From: Muriiphilus sp048268845
GTDB lineage: Bacteria > Pseudomonadota > Alphaproteobacteria > Rhodobacterales > Rhodobacteraceae
Direction of reading: 5' to 3'
NCBI GenBank assembly: GCA_048268845.1
Contig: JBLWUQ010000001.1
Coordinates: 383,784-447,783, forward strand
DNA length: 64,000 nt
Within the stretch, counting starts at the first letter, position 1. Each line of letters starts with the position of its first letter. Made by a program: the position numbers and the translations under genes. This document shows positions 9,094 through 15,910 of the stretch, in pieces. The notes beneath the pieces are model-generated. The model worked only from the letters and a program-made list of their open reading frames with translations, had not been told where the DNA came from and made no database searches.

Positions 9094-9528
9094 GGGAAAA
9101 ACGCAAACCAAGTTTTTGGCGCCCTAGTGCAGTCGCTCGCGAATCGCATGTCTGCCAGCGAAATCTTCGGAGCGTGTTTCGGGGCTGCGTCCCGGCAACA
9201 AATGAAGTTTCCAACGACCGCTTTCCAACGGGCTGTCGCCGAATACCTGGAACAGGGCGACTTCGACAACGCGTTTCGGATTGCCGTCGCTTTTCCTCAT
9301 TTGCCGGGATGCGTGAAAGCCATGACGGCGCATCCTATTGAAGCCGAGGCGAATTTTCTTAAGCACTTTCCGGAGGAACCGCACCATGCGAGTTATGCTT
9401 TGGCGCGCCTGTTCGAAGCAACGGACCGCATCGGGGATATGTGCAAATGGGCCAAAATCGGGAGAGATTATCCCGAGCAGCCTCCATCCCGACTTGCTGA
9501 CCTCAGGCGAATGCTAGAACAATGCTAG
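9094..9528 (+). pseudogene. in-frame continuation of the PPR-like gene after a TAG
   Basis: The frame after TAG 9091-9093 stays open for 144 codons and reads GKNANQVFGALVQSLANRMSA and so on, to a TAG at 9526-9528. The residues still show helix-pair repeat spacing (NQVFGALVQSL, then TTAFQRAVAEYLEQGDFDNAF), so this looks like the true C-terminal part of the repeat protein. An internal ATG at 9148 could start a separate small protein, but no convincing ribosome-binding site precedes it. Either the gene carries a nonsense mutation or the TAG is a consensus error next to the collapsed repeat. Confidence 0.55.
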
Positions 9529-9757
9529 AGCCAAGTTGACCTAGAATGGACGGAACTGGCGAAAGCGGCCTGAACAACGGGCAAGCTCAAGGCGGAAAGT
9601 CTAACAATCAGTGTTTTTGGGCGCGCGCGGTGTTAACAGTTCTGAGAAGCGGTATTTCGGCGAATTGTTGCTCCGCTCCAATCTGATCAAGTTGCTGGTT
9701 AGACGCAAGCTTAGCCCCGACTCTCCGGAGACCCCAAGTATCGGAGGAGGGTCGGGG

Positions 9758-9904
9758 GTTGAAGCGGGCTGCAGCGACGACCTGATCGCCTCTGTAACCG
9801 GGCAAAGCCCGCCGATGGTCCAGCACTACACCAAGAAGGTTCGCCAGCACATCCGGGCCGTGCAGGCCCAACAGATGCGAACTGAACAGCGAACCGGACG
9901 TTAG
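9758..9904 (+). pseudogene. C-terminal remnant of a tyrosine (phage-type) integrase
   Basis: The segment EAGCSDDLIASVTGQ, PPMVQHYTKKVRQHIRA and the basic tail match the end of tyrosine recombinases: the conserved (T/A)GH-x-(S/T) region followed by the Tyr nucleophile (codon 9827-9829) in the VQxYT context. The usual His is replaced by Gln (TGQS). The 150 nt upstream in frame show none of the expected catalytic Arg or His-x-x-Arg box, so most of the gene is lost. It sits within the island and is its only recombination-gene trace. Confidence 0.6.
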
Positions 9905-9945
9905 GTAAGCATGAGCAGCGCCGGTCTCGTGGCGGCGGGCCAAGC

Positions 9946-10128
9946 TCACTTGCTTCGGCCCTGCTCCTTTCTTGATTTGGCGATTTCTTCAAGCGCGTCT
10001 GCAATGCGCGCCTGATCTTTTGCCTTTCGCCCACCTGAGCGGGTGATCAGCCAAATTGGCAGGACGAGGAACACAAGCAGGACACCGAAAACTACGACGA
10101 GGCCGGGAAGGCCGATGTTGTTGAGCAT
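9946..10128 (-). CDS. small single-span membrane protein
   Basis: 60 residues: a hydrophobic segment at about 8-29 (LVVVFGVLLVFLVLPIWLI), then a basic amphipathic tail (GGRKAKDQARIADALEEIAK, ending GRSK). The ATG at 10128 follows AAAGGAA at good spacing. Proteins of this build are common next to other genes as membrane anchors, but no family is recognised here. It is the last gene before the right direct repeat, about 230 bp away. Confidence 0.6.
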   Translation of the reverse strand: MLNNIGLPGLVVVFGVLLVFLVLPIWLITRSGGRKAKDQARIADALEEIAKSRKEQGRSK

Positions 10129-10356
10129 GTCCAGATTCCTTTCGGTCTTTGTGACCATTGCCTTCGACGGTCTGGGGCGATAGTTGCCGAACCGGGGAGC
10201 TTTCGAAAGAGTGAATTTCGGTGAGAATCGGGCGCATCAAAAGAACAAAACAAAAACAGAATGTTTAGACTTTTGCTTAGACGCGCAATCCGCTGATTCG
10301 CAGAAATCTGCTAACACATTGGTAAATCACCGTAAAAACCTCTTGGTGCGTGCTTG

Positions 10357-10373
10357 CGTGCACGAAAGTGGTA
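10357..10373. repeat. right 17-bp direct repeat (putative attachment site)
   Basis: Same 17 bp as at 6962-6978. The 150 bp to its left (about 10210-10356) are AT-rich and gene-free; a GC-rich hairpin region begins 5 bp to its right. Confidence 0.55.
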
Positions 10374-10679
10374 TCCAAGCCCCGACCCCGGCATAGCAAA
10401 ACCGGGCAGGGGCTAGCCGGGACACCGAAGACCACCTGATGAAGGTGCAGGCGAGGCTCTGCGCCCGGCGAAGGATCACTTGCCCAAAAGGCGGGCCCGC
10501 CACTTTTCAGACGGTTTGACTGATTACACGCCCCGACGTCGACACCCTGCCGGAGGAAACCTCCGCGCGGGGTGCAAGGCATGGCCGCCCCCTGGCAATC
10601 ACCGAACTGGACGCGCCGGTCAATCTCGGACTATTCTAAGAAAAAACGAGCAGACAGAAAACACTGGCGGGCAAGACCA
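10374..10679 (+). other. gene-free, highly structured region before the Hint gene
   Basis: Two strong hairpins: AGCCCC 10378-10383 with GGGGCT 10409-10414, enclosing CCCGG/CCGGG; and a 14-bp stem with one bulge, 10543-10556 with 10560-10574, closed by an AAA loop. A smaller CACCT/AGGTG hairpin lies near 10434. No U tract follows any of them. Short open frames here do not look like genes. It could be a 5' leader, an RNA gene, or the target around the attachment site. Confidence 0.35.
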
Positions 10680-11837
10680 TTGGGCTACAACATCAGCGAA
10701 ACCACCGGGTTCACCGGCGGAGGCACGGCCAATCTGAGTGATTGGACCATGACCGTCGACCTGTCGGATCCCGGCGTCACGACCGTGACCGGCGATTTCG
10801 ACCAGGTCACGACCGGCGGCACGAACCAGGGCGAGGCGTCCGGCGGCTATGTGTTTTCCGCGCTCAACACCACGGCCTACGGCACGCTCAGCTACAACAC
10901 CACCGACGGCACCTTCACCTTCACGATCGACCGCAGCGCGGTGTTCCAGTCCGGCTCTGACCAGACCGTCACCTTCACCGTCACCGGCCGAAGCGGCGGC
11001 AGTTCCGACGACGATCAGGTCATCATCAACCTTCTGGTCTGCGTGGCGCGTGGCACGCTGATCCGCACCGACCGGGGCCGCGTGCCGGTCGAGGAGGTCG
11101 AGACCGGCGACATGATCTGGACGCTGGATGACGGCCCGCAACCCGTCCGCTGGATCGGGTCGCGCCGGATCGGCGCTGCCGAGTTGCGTCATGACCCCAG
11201 CCTGCGCCCGATCCGCATCGCCCCCGGCGCGCTGGGCGACAAACGGCCGCGCCGGCCGCTGACCGTCTCGCCGCAACACCGGGTTCTGTTGCGCGACTGG
11301 CGCGCGCAGCTCCTGTTCGGCGAGTCCGAGATGCTGGTGGCCGCCAAGGGCCTCATCAACGACCGCACCATCCGCGCCGACCATGAGGCCGACGAGGTCG
11401 AGTATTTCCACCTGCTGTTCGACACCCATCAGATCATCGAGACCGATGGCGCGCTGACCGAGAGCTTTCATCCCGGCCCCTGGTCGGTCCGCGAGATCGA
11501 CGGCCCGGCGCGCGACGAGCTGTTGCGGATCTTCCCCGAGCTTGCCGCCGATATCGACGCCTATGCCCGGCGGTGCGAATGGCGCCAAGGACCGCCGATG
11601 TGCGTCTTGTCGGACGGCTGGACCTCGGTCCGGGGCCGACCCATTGACCGCCCAGACCGCCAGGCCAAAGGGCACCGGCCCGGAATTTCCGACCGAGCAT
11701 CAGCTTCGGGTCTATGGCGACTTCCTGTTTCTTGCCTGCCGCAGCGCCCATCACCGCCAGATGCGGGTCGAGAACCTGCACGAAGCGATCGAGACGCCGA
11801 TCGCGCTGGGCCAGTATCGCATCTTCCGGTTCGATGA
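10680..11837 (+). CDS. Hint-domain protein with an N-terminal beta repeat, 3' end doubtful
   Basis: A Thr/Gly-rich beta-type region (NISETTGFTGGGTANLSDW onward) precedes a Hint_2 domain. The domain starts at the Cys of CVARGTLIRTDRGRVPVEEV and includes GDMIWTLDDG and VSPQHRVLL, the conserved His motif. Hint domains in Rhodobacterales surface proteins are related to Hedgehog/intein self-processing modules. I place the start at TTG 10680, where the family-like sequence begins; ATGs at 10572 and 10581 would add a non-conserved basic leader. After residues DAYARRCEWRQG the frame runs about 190 bp into the acyltransferase gene, which suggests a frameshift near 11570. Confidence 0.65.
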   Translation: MGYNISETTGFTGGGTANLSDWTMTVDLSDPGVTTVTGDFDQVTTGGTNQGEASGGYVFSALNTTAYGTLSYNTTDGTFTFTIDRSAVFQSGSDQTVTFTVTGRSGGSSDDDQVIINLLVCVARGTLIRTDRGRVPVEEVETGDMIWTLDDGPQPVRWIGSRRIGAAELRHDPSLRPIRIAPGALGDKRPRRPLTVSPQHRVLLRDWRAQLLFGESEMLVAAKGLINDRTIRADHEADEVEYFHLLFDTHQIIETDGALTESFHPGPWSVREIDGPARDELLRIFPELAADIDAYARRCEWRQGPPMCVLSDGWTSVRGRPIDRPDRQAKGHRPGISDRASASGLWRLPVSCLPQRPSPPDAGREPARSDRDADRAGPVSHLPVR

Positions 11838-12150
11838 CATTCCGCGCGCCCTCATCACCTGGGCACGGCTTGGCCCGGAGGCCGAGAAGCGCCATATCGC
11901 GGGCGAAAGGCTGGCGCCGCAGGACTGGCGGTCGGGCGATCACCTGTGGCTGATCGACCTGATCGCGCCCTATCCCGGCCTGATCGCAGGCATCTCGCGC
12001 TGGGTGATGGAGCCGGGAAATTTCACCGAAAAGGACTATTATTTCCGCCGCGTGGTCGAGGGCAACAGGACCCGGCGCATCCTGCATGTCGATGTCACGA
12101 AGAAGAAGGGCAAGGCGCGGGTGCTGCACCCGGCCGATTTCGGCCTGTAG
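11644..12150 (+). CDS. RTX toxin-activating lysine acyltransferase (HlyC-like)
   Basis: About 168 residues with the HlyC arrangement. YGDFLFLACRSAHHRQM near the N terminus carries the catalytic-region His. A QYRIFRFDDIPRALITWARL strand follows, and W-SGDHLWLIDLIAPYP holds the catalytic-region Asp. HlyC family enzymes take an acyl chain from acyl-ACP and attach it to internal lysines of RTX pro-toxins in the cytoplasm. TTG at 11644 gives the family length; an ATG at 11542 is also in frame. It overlaps the end of the Hint frame and converges on DoxX. A Hint or RTX protein nearby is the likely substrate (inference). Confidence 0.8.
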   Translation: MTAQTARPKGTGPEFPTEHQLRVYGDFLFLACRSAHHRQMRVENLHEAIETPIALGQYRIFRFDDIPRALITWARLGPEAEKRHIAGERLAPQDWRSGDHLWLIDLIAPYPGLIAGISRWVMEPGNFTEKDYYFRRVVEGNRTRRILHVDVTKKKGKARVLHPADFGL

Positions 12151-12201
12151 CGGCCTTGGCGTGAGCCGGGCGAGGTCGGGACCGGCCCCGCCCGGAAAGC
12201 T

Positions 12202-12786
12202 TCAGAATTCCCGCTTCATGAACATCCGGTCGACGGAATACTTGCCGCCGCCAAGCGCCGCGATGATCGCGGCCCCCGCGGTCCAGAACAGCGAGGCATA
12301 CTCGGCCTTGAGCTGCACCCCGGTCGGTCCCGCAAGGAACGCAGCCCCGCCATCGGCCAGCAGCCGCCTTTGTCCGTCCGCAGTCAGGAGGTCCTTGTTC
12401 TCGTTGAGATAGGCGATCCCTTCGGCGGTGAGGAAGGCGTCACCATAGGGGTTCGCGGCATGGAACCAGTAGGTCAGCAACAGCACGAATGTGCTCGCCA
12501 ATGCCGCCGGGCGGGTCAGGAAGCCGAACAGGATGAACAGCCCGCCGAAGAAGTTCACGATCGCCAGCAGCGGCGAGAACAGCCAGCCGGGCGCGAAGCC
12601 GATCATCTCGACGAAGCCCGACATGCCCATCGGGTTCACGATCTTGTCCCATCCGTTCAGCGCGAACATGCCGCCGATGATGATGCGGAAGGCCAGCCAG
12701 CCCACCGGCTGCGCGAAATAGGCGTAGAAAGGTGCAAGAAATGGAAGAAAGAGGCGTTCCCGTGGCGTGTCGAATTGGTCTGACAT
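12202..12786 (-). CDS. DoxX-family integral membrane protein
   Basis: 194 residues. After a short cytoplasmic head, hydrophobic segments occur near 30-50 (WLAFRIIIGGMFALNGWDKI), 70-95 (FSPLLAIVNFFGGLFILFGF), 100-120 and 165-180, the four-helix DoxX pattern, including the GWDKI motif after helix 1. A less hydrophobic insert (about 125-160) is predicted periplasmic. The family is linked to quinone or thiosulfate/oxidative-stress systems, but the role here is unknown. The start MSDQFDTPRERL at 12786 follows GGACGGAAC; longer frames upstream are ignored. Confidence 0.82.
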   Translation of the reverse strand: MSDQFDTPRERLFLPFLAPFYAYFAQPVGWLAFRIIIGGMFALNGWDKIVNPMGMSGFVEMIGFAPGWLFSPLLAIVNFFGGLFILFGFLTRPAALASTFVLLLTYWFHAANPYGDAFLTAEGIAYLNENKDLLTADGQRRLLADGGAAFLAGPTGVQLKAEYASLFWTAGAAIIAALGGGKYSVDRMFMKREF

Positions 12787-12991
12787 TTTGTTCCGTCCCC
12801 CTGATTGGTCCCGGTGCCGGGCGCTGAAGCATGTGAATGATAACATGCCGCAATTCCGCGCCGGGTGCGACATCTTCGCATAATGCGATGCGAAAGCCAA
12901 ATGCGGCTGGCCGAAAATCCATATGACGATCGTCAAGCAAACATGCCTGACGCAAGGGGAGCCGCACCGAAAACCACGCCCGGCCTGAAAC

Positions 12992-13020
12992 GAAAAACGC
13001 CCGCACCTTCCGGCACGGGC
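12992..13020 (-). terminator. terminator of rpsO
   Basis: On the minus strand GCCCG (plus 13016-13020) pairs with CGGGC (plus 12999-13003), with partly paired bases inside, followed by GTTTTT (plus A run 12993-12997). It is about 50 bp after the rpsO stop. Confidence 0.65.
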
Positions 13021-13068
13021 ATTTCCGAATTCGAGACGGCCGGGACCGTCGCGCGTTTGCGACAGGCC

Positions 13069-13338
13069 TTAGCGGCGGATGCCCAAGCGCTTGATGAGGT
13101 CCTGATAGCGGCCCTCGTCCTTGGCCTTGAGATAGTCCAGCAGCTTGCGGCGCTGGGCGACCATCATCAGAAGGCCACGACGCGAGTGGTTGTCCTTCTT
13201 GTGGGTCTTGAAGTGTTCGGTCAGGGTCGTGATGCGCGAAGTGAGGATCGCAACCTGGACTTCCGGCGAACCGGTGTCGCCTTCCTTGGTCGCGAATTCC
13301 GTCATCAGGCGGGTCTTTTCATCGGGCGTGATCGACAT
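13069..13338 (-). CDS. rpsO: 30S ribosomal protein S15
   Basis: 89 residues, full length, MSITPDEKTRLMTEFA with the conserved DTGSPEVQVA and DNHSRRGLLMMVAQRRKLLDYL signatures. It binds the central domain of 16S rRNA during 30S assembly. In many bacteria rpsO lies between truB and pnp; here it is followed on the minus strand by DoxX and, only after 6.4 kb, by pnp. The start follows AAGGAG (plus 13345-13350). Confidence 0.97.
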   Translation of the reverse strand: MSITPDEKTRLMTEFATKEGDTGSPEVQVAILTSRITTLTEHFKTHKKDNHSRRGLLMMVAQRRKLLDYLKAKDEGRYQDLIKRLGIRR

Positions 13339-13470
13339 CGGGGTCTCCTTCTGGGTTCGGGTTGATGGCGCAGGCCGGGATGTCGTCCAGCAAGGCCCGT
13401 GGAGATGCCGCGGCGTATCCGCGGATGCGGGCGTATAGGAAATCCGCCGGCAAAAGAAAAGCGAATTCCG

Positions 13471-13758
13471 CTATTCGAGCTGGGACGGGTTGATCTCGTC
13501 GATGATCTGCTGCGCCCAGTCGCCGATCACCGGGATGAAGTCGATGCTGCTGAGTATCCACACCAGCGTCGAGATCAGGATCGTCGCGCCCAGAGCCGAG
13601 CCAAGCCCGAAGCTCAGCCCGCGCACGAGGCCCCAGAGCATCACGCGCTTCAGGCTCCGTTCATTCTGAAACAGTTTCTGCTGGTTCAGCCGCTCAACCT
13701 CGGCGCGCACCGCGCGAAGCTCGTCCAGAAGCGCGCTCTCGTCGGTGCTGTCCGTCAT
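13471..13758 (-). CDS. DUF5665 small membrane protein
   Basis: 95 residues. The N-terminal half is acidic/helical (ESALLDELRAVRAEVERLNQ, a likely coiled coil). Then VMLWGLVRGLSFGLGSALG and ATILISTLVWILSSID form a membrane hairpin, followed by FIPVIGDWAQQIIDE, the DUF5665 signature. Function is unknown. The start at 13758 follows AAGGGGGA. It precedes rpsO by about 130 bp on the same strand and diverges from the RTX gene. Confidence 0.75.
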   Translation of the reverse strand: MTDSTDESALLDELRAVRAEVERLNQQKLFQNERSLKRVMLWGLVRGLSFGLGSALGATILISTLVWILSSIDFIPVIGDWAQQIIDEINPSQLE

Positions 13759-13942
13759 GGTTCCCCCTTTGCTCGACCCGATCCAGCCTAACCGATGGCG
13801 GCGCGAATGCGAAGCCCCCAACCGTATCGCGCCCAAGGTCGAGATCATGGTAAACTACCGGTATGGATAGAATTTTCGGCACTATCCTTTTCGCGAGCCG
13901 GCGCGGACGTGGTATCCAGAGGGCCGCAATCGGGGTAGGACC

Positions 13943-15313
13943 ATGGTCTTTGCGCTTCTGTTTCTCGGGCTGTTGCCCATCGTGTTCTTCGGTGAGGTCT
14001 TTCCCGAGACGGCCACCGACGATGATGCCGACGCGCCCGATGCCGACGTCGATGCGGGCACGGTCGGCGTGACAGGCGATTTCCTCGACAGCATCGACCC
14101 GGATATGGAACGTGGGACGCTGCTCGGCCTGACCGACGCCAGCGCTCCGGTCGCGCCCGTGACCGACGATGAACCGCCCGCAGAGCCGGGCGAAGACCCC
14201 GACGACATTCTCGACCCGGTCACGGACGATGAACCGCCCGCCGATCCCGATCCGGTGGACCCCGCCGATATCCTCGCGCCGATCCGCGACCCGGCGGACG
14301 AGTTCGCCATCGAGGGTGACGGGACCTTCCTGCAACAGATGCTGATGCGCGACAGCGATTCGGACGTCGGCGTCGGATTCCTCGGCACGAGGATCTACCT
14401 GACCGACGACATTCACCTGACCGGGCAGGACGATGTTTACGCCGAACCCGATGACGGCTTGCCCGGCACCGGCGCGGACACCCTGTCCACCTGGGACGGA
14501 ACGCCGCTTCTGCACAGTCCGCACGGCATCACGGTGATCGACGGCGGCGCGGGCGACGATGACATCACCACCGGCGACGATGCGGCCTACGCCTTTGGCG
14601 GCGACGGCGACGACTCACTGACAGCGGGCGAGGGCGTGGCCGCGCTGTTCGGCGGCAAGGGTGCCGATACCCTGACCGGCACCGACACCGGCCCGACCGC
14701 ATGGCTTGACGGCGGCGAGGGTAACGACGCGTTGCAGGGCGGCGCGGCCGGCGAGGTCCTGAAAGGCGGCGCGCACCGGGCCGGCAGCGAGGCCGTGCCG
14801 GACGACGACTGGATCGACGGCGGCGGCGGTGACGACATCATCCATGGCGGTTTTGGCGCCGACACCTTGTTCGGTGGCGACGGCGACGACGTGATCAACC
14901 ATCTTGGCCGGGTGGAAGAGGACATCTCGTGGGAGAGGCACGATTACGGCTGGCATATCGACAACAATGCCGACAGGCTCGACGGTGGCGCAGGCAATGA
15001 CACGCTGATCTTTGATCGCGCCGACACCGCCACCGGCGGCAGCGGCAATGATACCTTCTGGGTCTATTTCGACGGCACCTCGGGCAGCGGCGCGGCCGAG
15101 ATCACCGATTTCGCGGTCGGTCAGGATTTCCTGCGCATCTCGCTCAACCCCGACGCCGACCACGGCGACGCCGCGCTGACCGTCGCGGCCACCGGCGACG
15201 GGCAGGACGCCATCGTCGCCATCAACGGCCAGCCGGTCGCGATGCTGCGCGGCGCGCCGGGGGCCAGCGTCAACGACGTCTATGTCGAGGTCGTGGAAAA
15301 CGTCTTCGCCTAG
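13943..15313 (+). CDS. RTX-type calcium-binding repeat protein
   Basis: 456 residues. It starts with a hydrophobic segment (VFALLFLGLLPIVFFG) and an Asp/Pro-rich linker with an internal near-repeat (TDDEPPAEPGEDPDDIL, then TDDEPPADPDPVDPADIL). At least eight nonapeptide units of the GGxGxDxLx kind follow between about 200 and 375 (GGAGDDDIT, GGDGDDSLT, GGKGADTLT, GGEGNDALQ, GGGGDDIIH, GGDGDDVIN, GGAGNDTLI, GGSGNDTFW). A C-terminal beta domain (AEITDFAVGQDFLRI) ends it. Such repeats fold on calcium outside the cell, usually after type I export. It is a possible partner of the nearby HlyC-like enzyme, though no classical hydrophobic toxin domain is present. Confidence 0.82.
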   Translation: MVFALLFLGLLPIVFFGEVFPETATDDDADAPDADVDAGTVGVTGDFLDSIDPDMERGTLLGLTDASAPVAPVTDDEPPAEPGEDPDDILDPVTDDEPPADPDPVDPADILAPIRDPADEFAIEGDGTFLQQMLMRDSDSDVGVGFLGTRIYLTDDIHLTGQDDVYAEPDDGLPGTGADTLSTWDGTPLLHSPHGITVIDGGAGDDDITTGDDAAYAFGGDGDDSLTAGEGVAALFGGKGADTLTGTDTGPTAWLDGGEGNDALQGGAAGEVLKGGAHRAGSEAVPDDDWIDGGGGDDIIHGGFGADTLFGGDGDDVINHLGRVEEDISWERHDYGWHIDNNADRLDGGAGNDTLIFDRADTATGGSGNDTFWVYFDGTSGSGAAEITDFAVGQDFLRISLNPDADHGDAALTVAATGDGQDAIVAINGQPVAMLRGAPGASVNDVYVEVVENVFA

Positions 15314-15816
15314 CGCCAGGGCTCCGGCTGCCTGGCATAGGCGATGTAAAGCGGGTGTTTCGGGTGGCCGTGCAGGCTCAACCCCAGATGAAACAGCGGC
15401 AAGCCAGTGCCGCGCAACAACTGCTCCATCGCCGGGCCGCGCCCCAGATGCGCGCCATGCGTGCCCCAGGCGCAGATGATCTGATCGGCCCAGGGCGCGC
15501 TGTCCATGATCGCGGCATCATTCTCCGGCCCGACCGGATCGACCGCCGCCCGCATCTTGCGCGGATCGGTATCGCGCCAGGCGAAGATGTTGGTGACCCG
15601 CACCGCGCCGAACCCCAAAGCCCGCGCCCGCCGCTCGCAGCGCTCGACGGTCGGGTCGTTCTGCACCTCGGTCGCCGTCGAGGGGTTGAGCATGATGAAC
15701 AACGCCCTGCGCCCGCGCGCGTCCCAGGTGCGCGTCAGCAGATAGCGGTAGCGTTCGCAATCGGAATACACCGCCACCGAAGGTGCGTCGTCCTTGATAT
15801 GCTCACGGATGATCAT
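15310..15816 (-). CDS. DUF1643 domain protein
   Basis: 168 residues with the DUF1643 signatures LFIMLNPSTATEVQNDPTV, RRARALGFGAVRVTNIFAWR and IICAWGTHG. The family is widespread, single-domain and without known function. It converges with the RTX gene (4-bp overlap at the ends) and starts about 95 bp from deoA, which runs the other way. Nothing ties it to deoA beyond position. Confidence 0.85.
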   Translation of the reverse strand: MIIREHIKDDAPSVAVYSDCERYRYLLTRTWDARGRRALFIMLNPSTATEVQNDPTVERCERRARALGFGAVRVTNIFAWRDTDPRKMRAAVDPVGPENDAAIMDSAPWADQIICAWGTHGAHLGRGPAMEQLLRGTGLPLFHLGLSLHGHPKHPLYIAYARQPEPWR

Positions 15817-15910
15817 ACGCGGTTTGTGGCCGGATCGACCGCGATTGGCAAGCCAAGCCGCTTGCGGTTTTTTGCCATCCGGTCAAACTGATCGCAACCG
15901 AGGAGGCACC

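Larger units (their letters stand above)
6962..10373. mobile_element. small integrative-element-like island between pnp and the Hint gene
   Basis: An exact 17-bp direct repeat, CGTGCACGAAAGTGGTA, lies at 6962-6978 and 10357-10373. The 3.4 kb between the copies has lower GC than its flanks (roughly 50-55% in lines I counted, against mid-60s outside). It contains two small minus-strand genes, a PPR-like repeat gene, the C-terminal part of a tyrosine integrase and a small membrane protein. An integrated element with decayed integrase explains the set best. No circular form or empty site can be shown from one sequence. Confidence 0.55.

Noticed and set aside
9611..9760. Start of a complete 97-residue gene at 9611
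   Set aside because: Only the last 50 codons resemble a protein family (integrase tail); the first part looks like non-coding or broken sequence.
10440..10640. Short open frames such as the one ending ITELDAPVNLGLF before the Hint gene
   Set aside because: No start with a ribosome-binding site and no recognisable family; the area is better described by its hairpins.
13849..13863. GGTA-AAC-TACC-GGTA as an operator between DUF5665 and the RTX gene
   Set aside because: The inverted repeats are only four bases long and no known regulator site matches; too weak to annotate.
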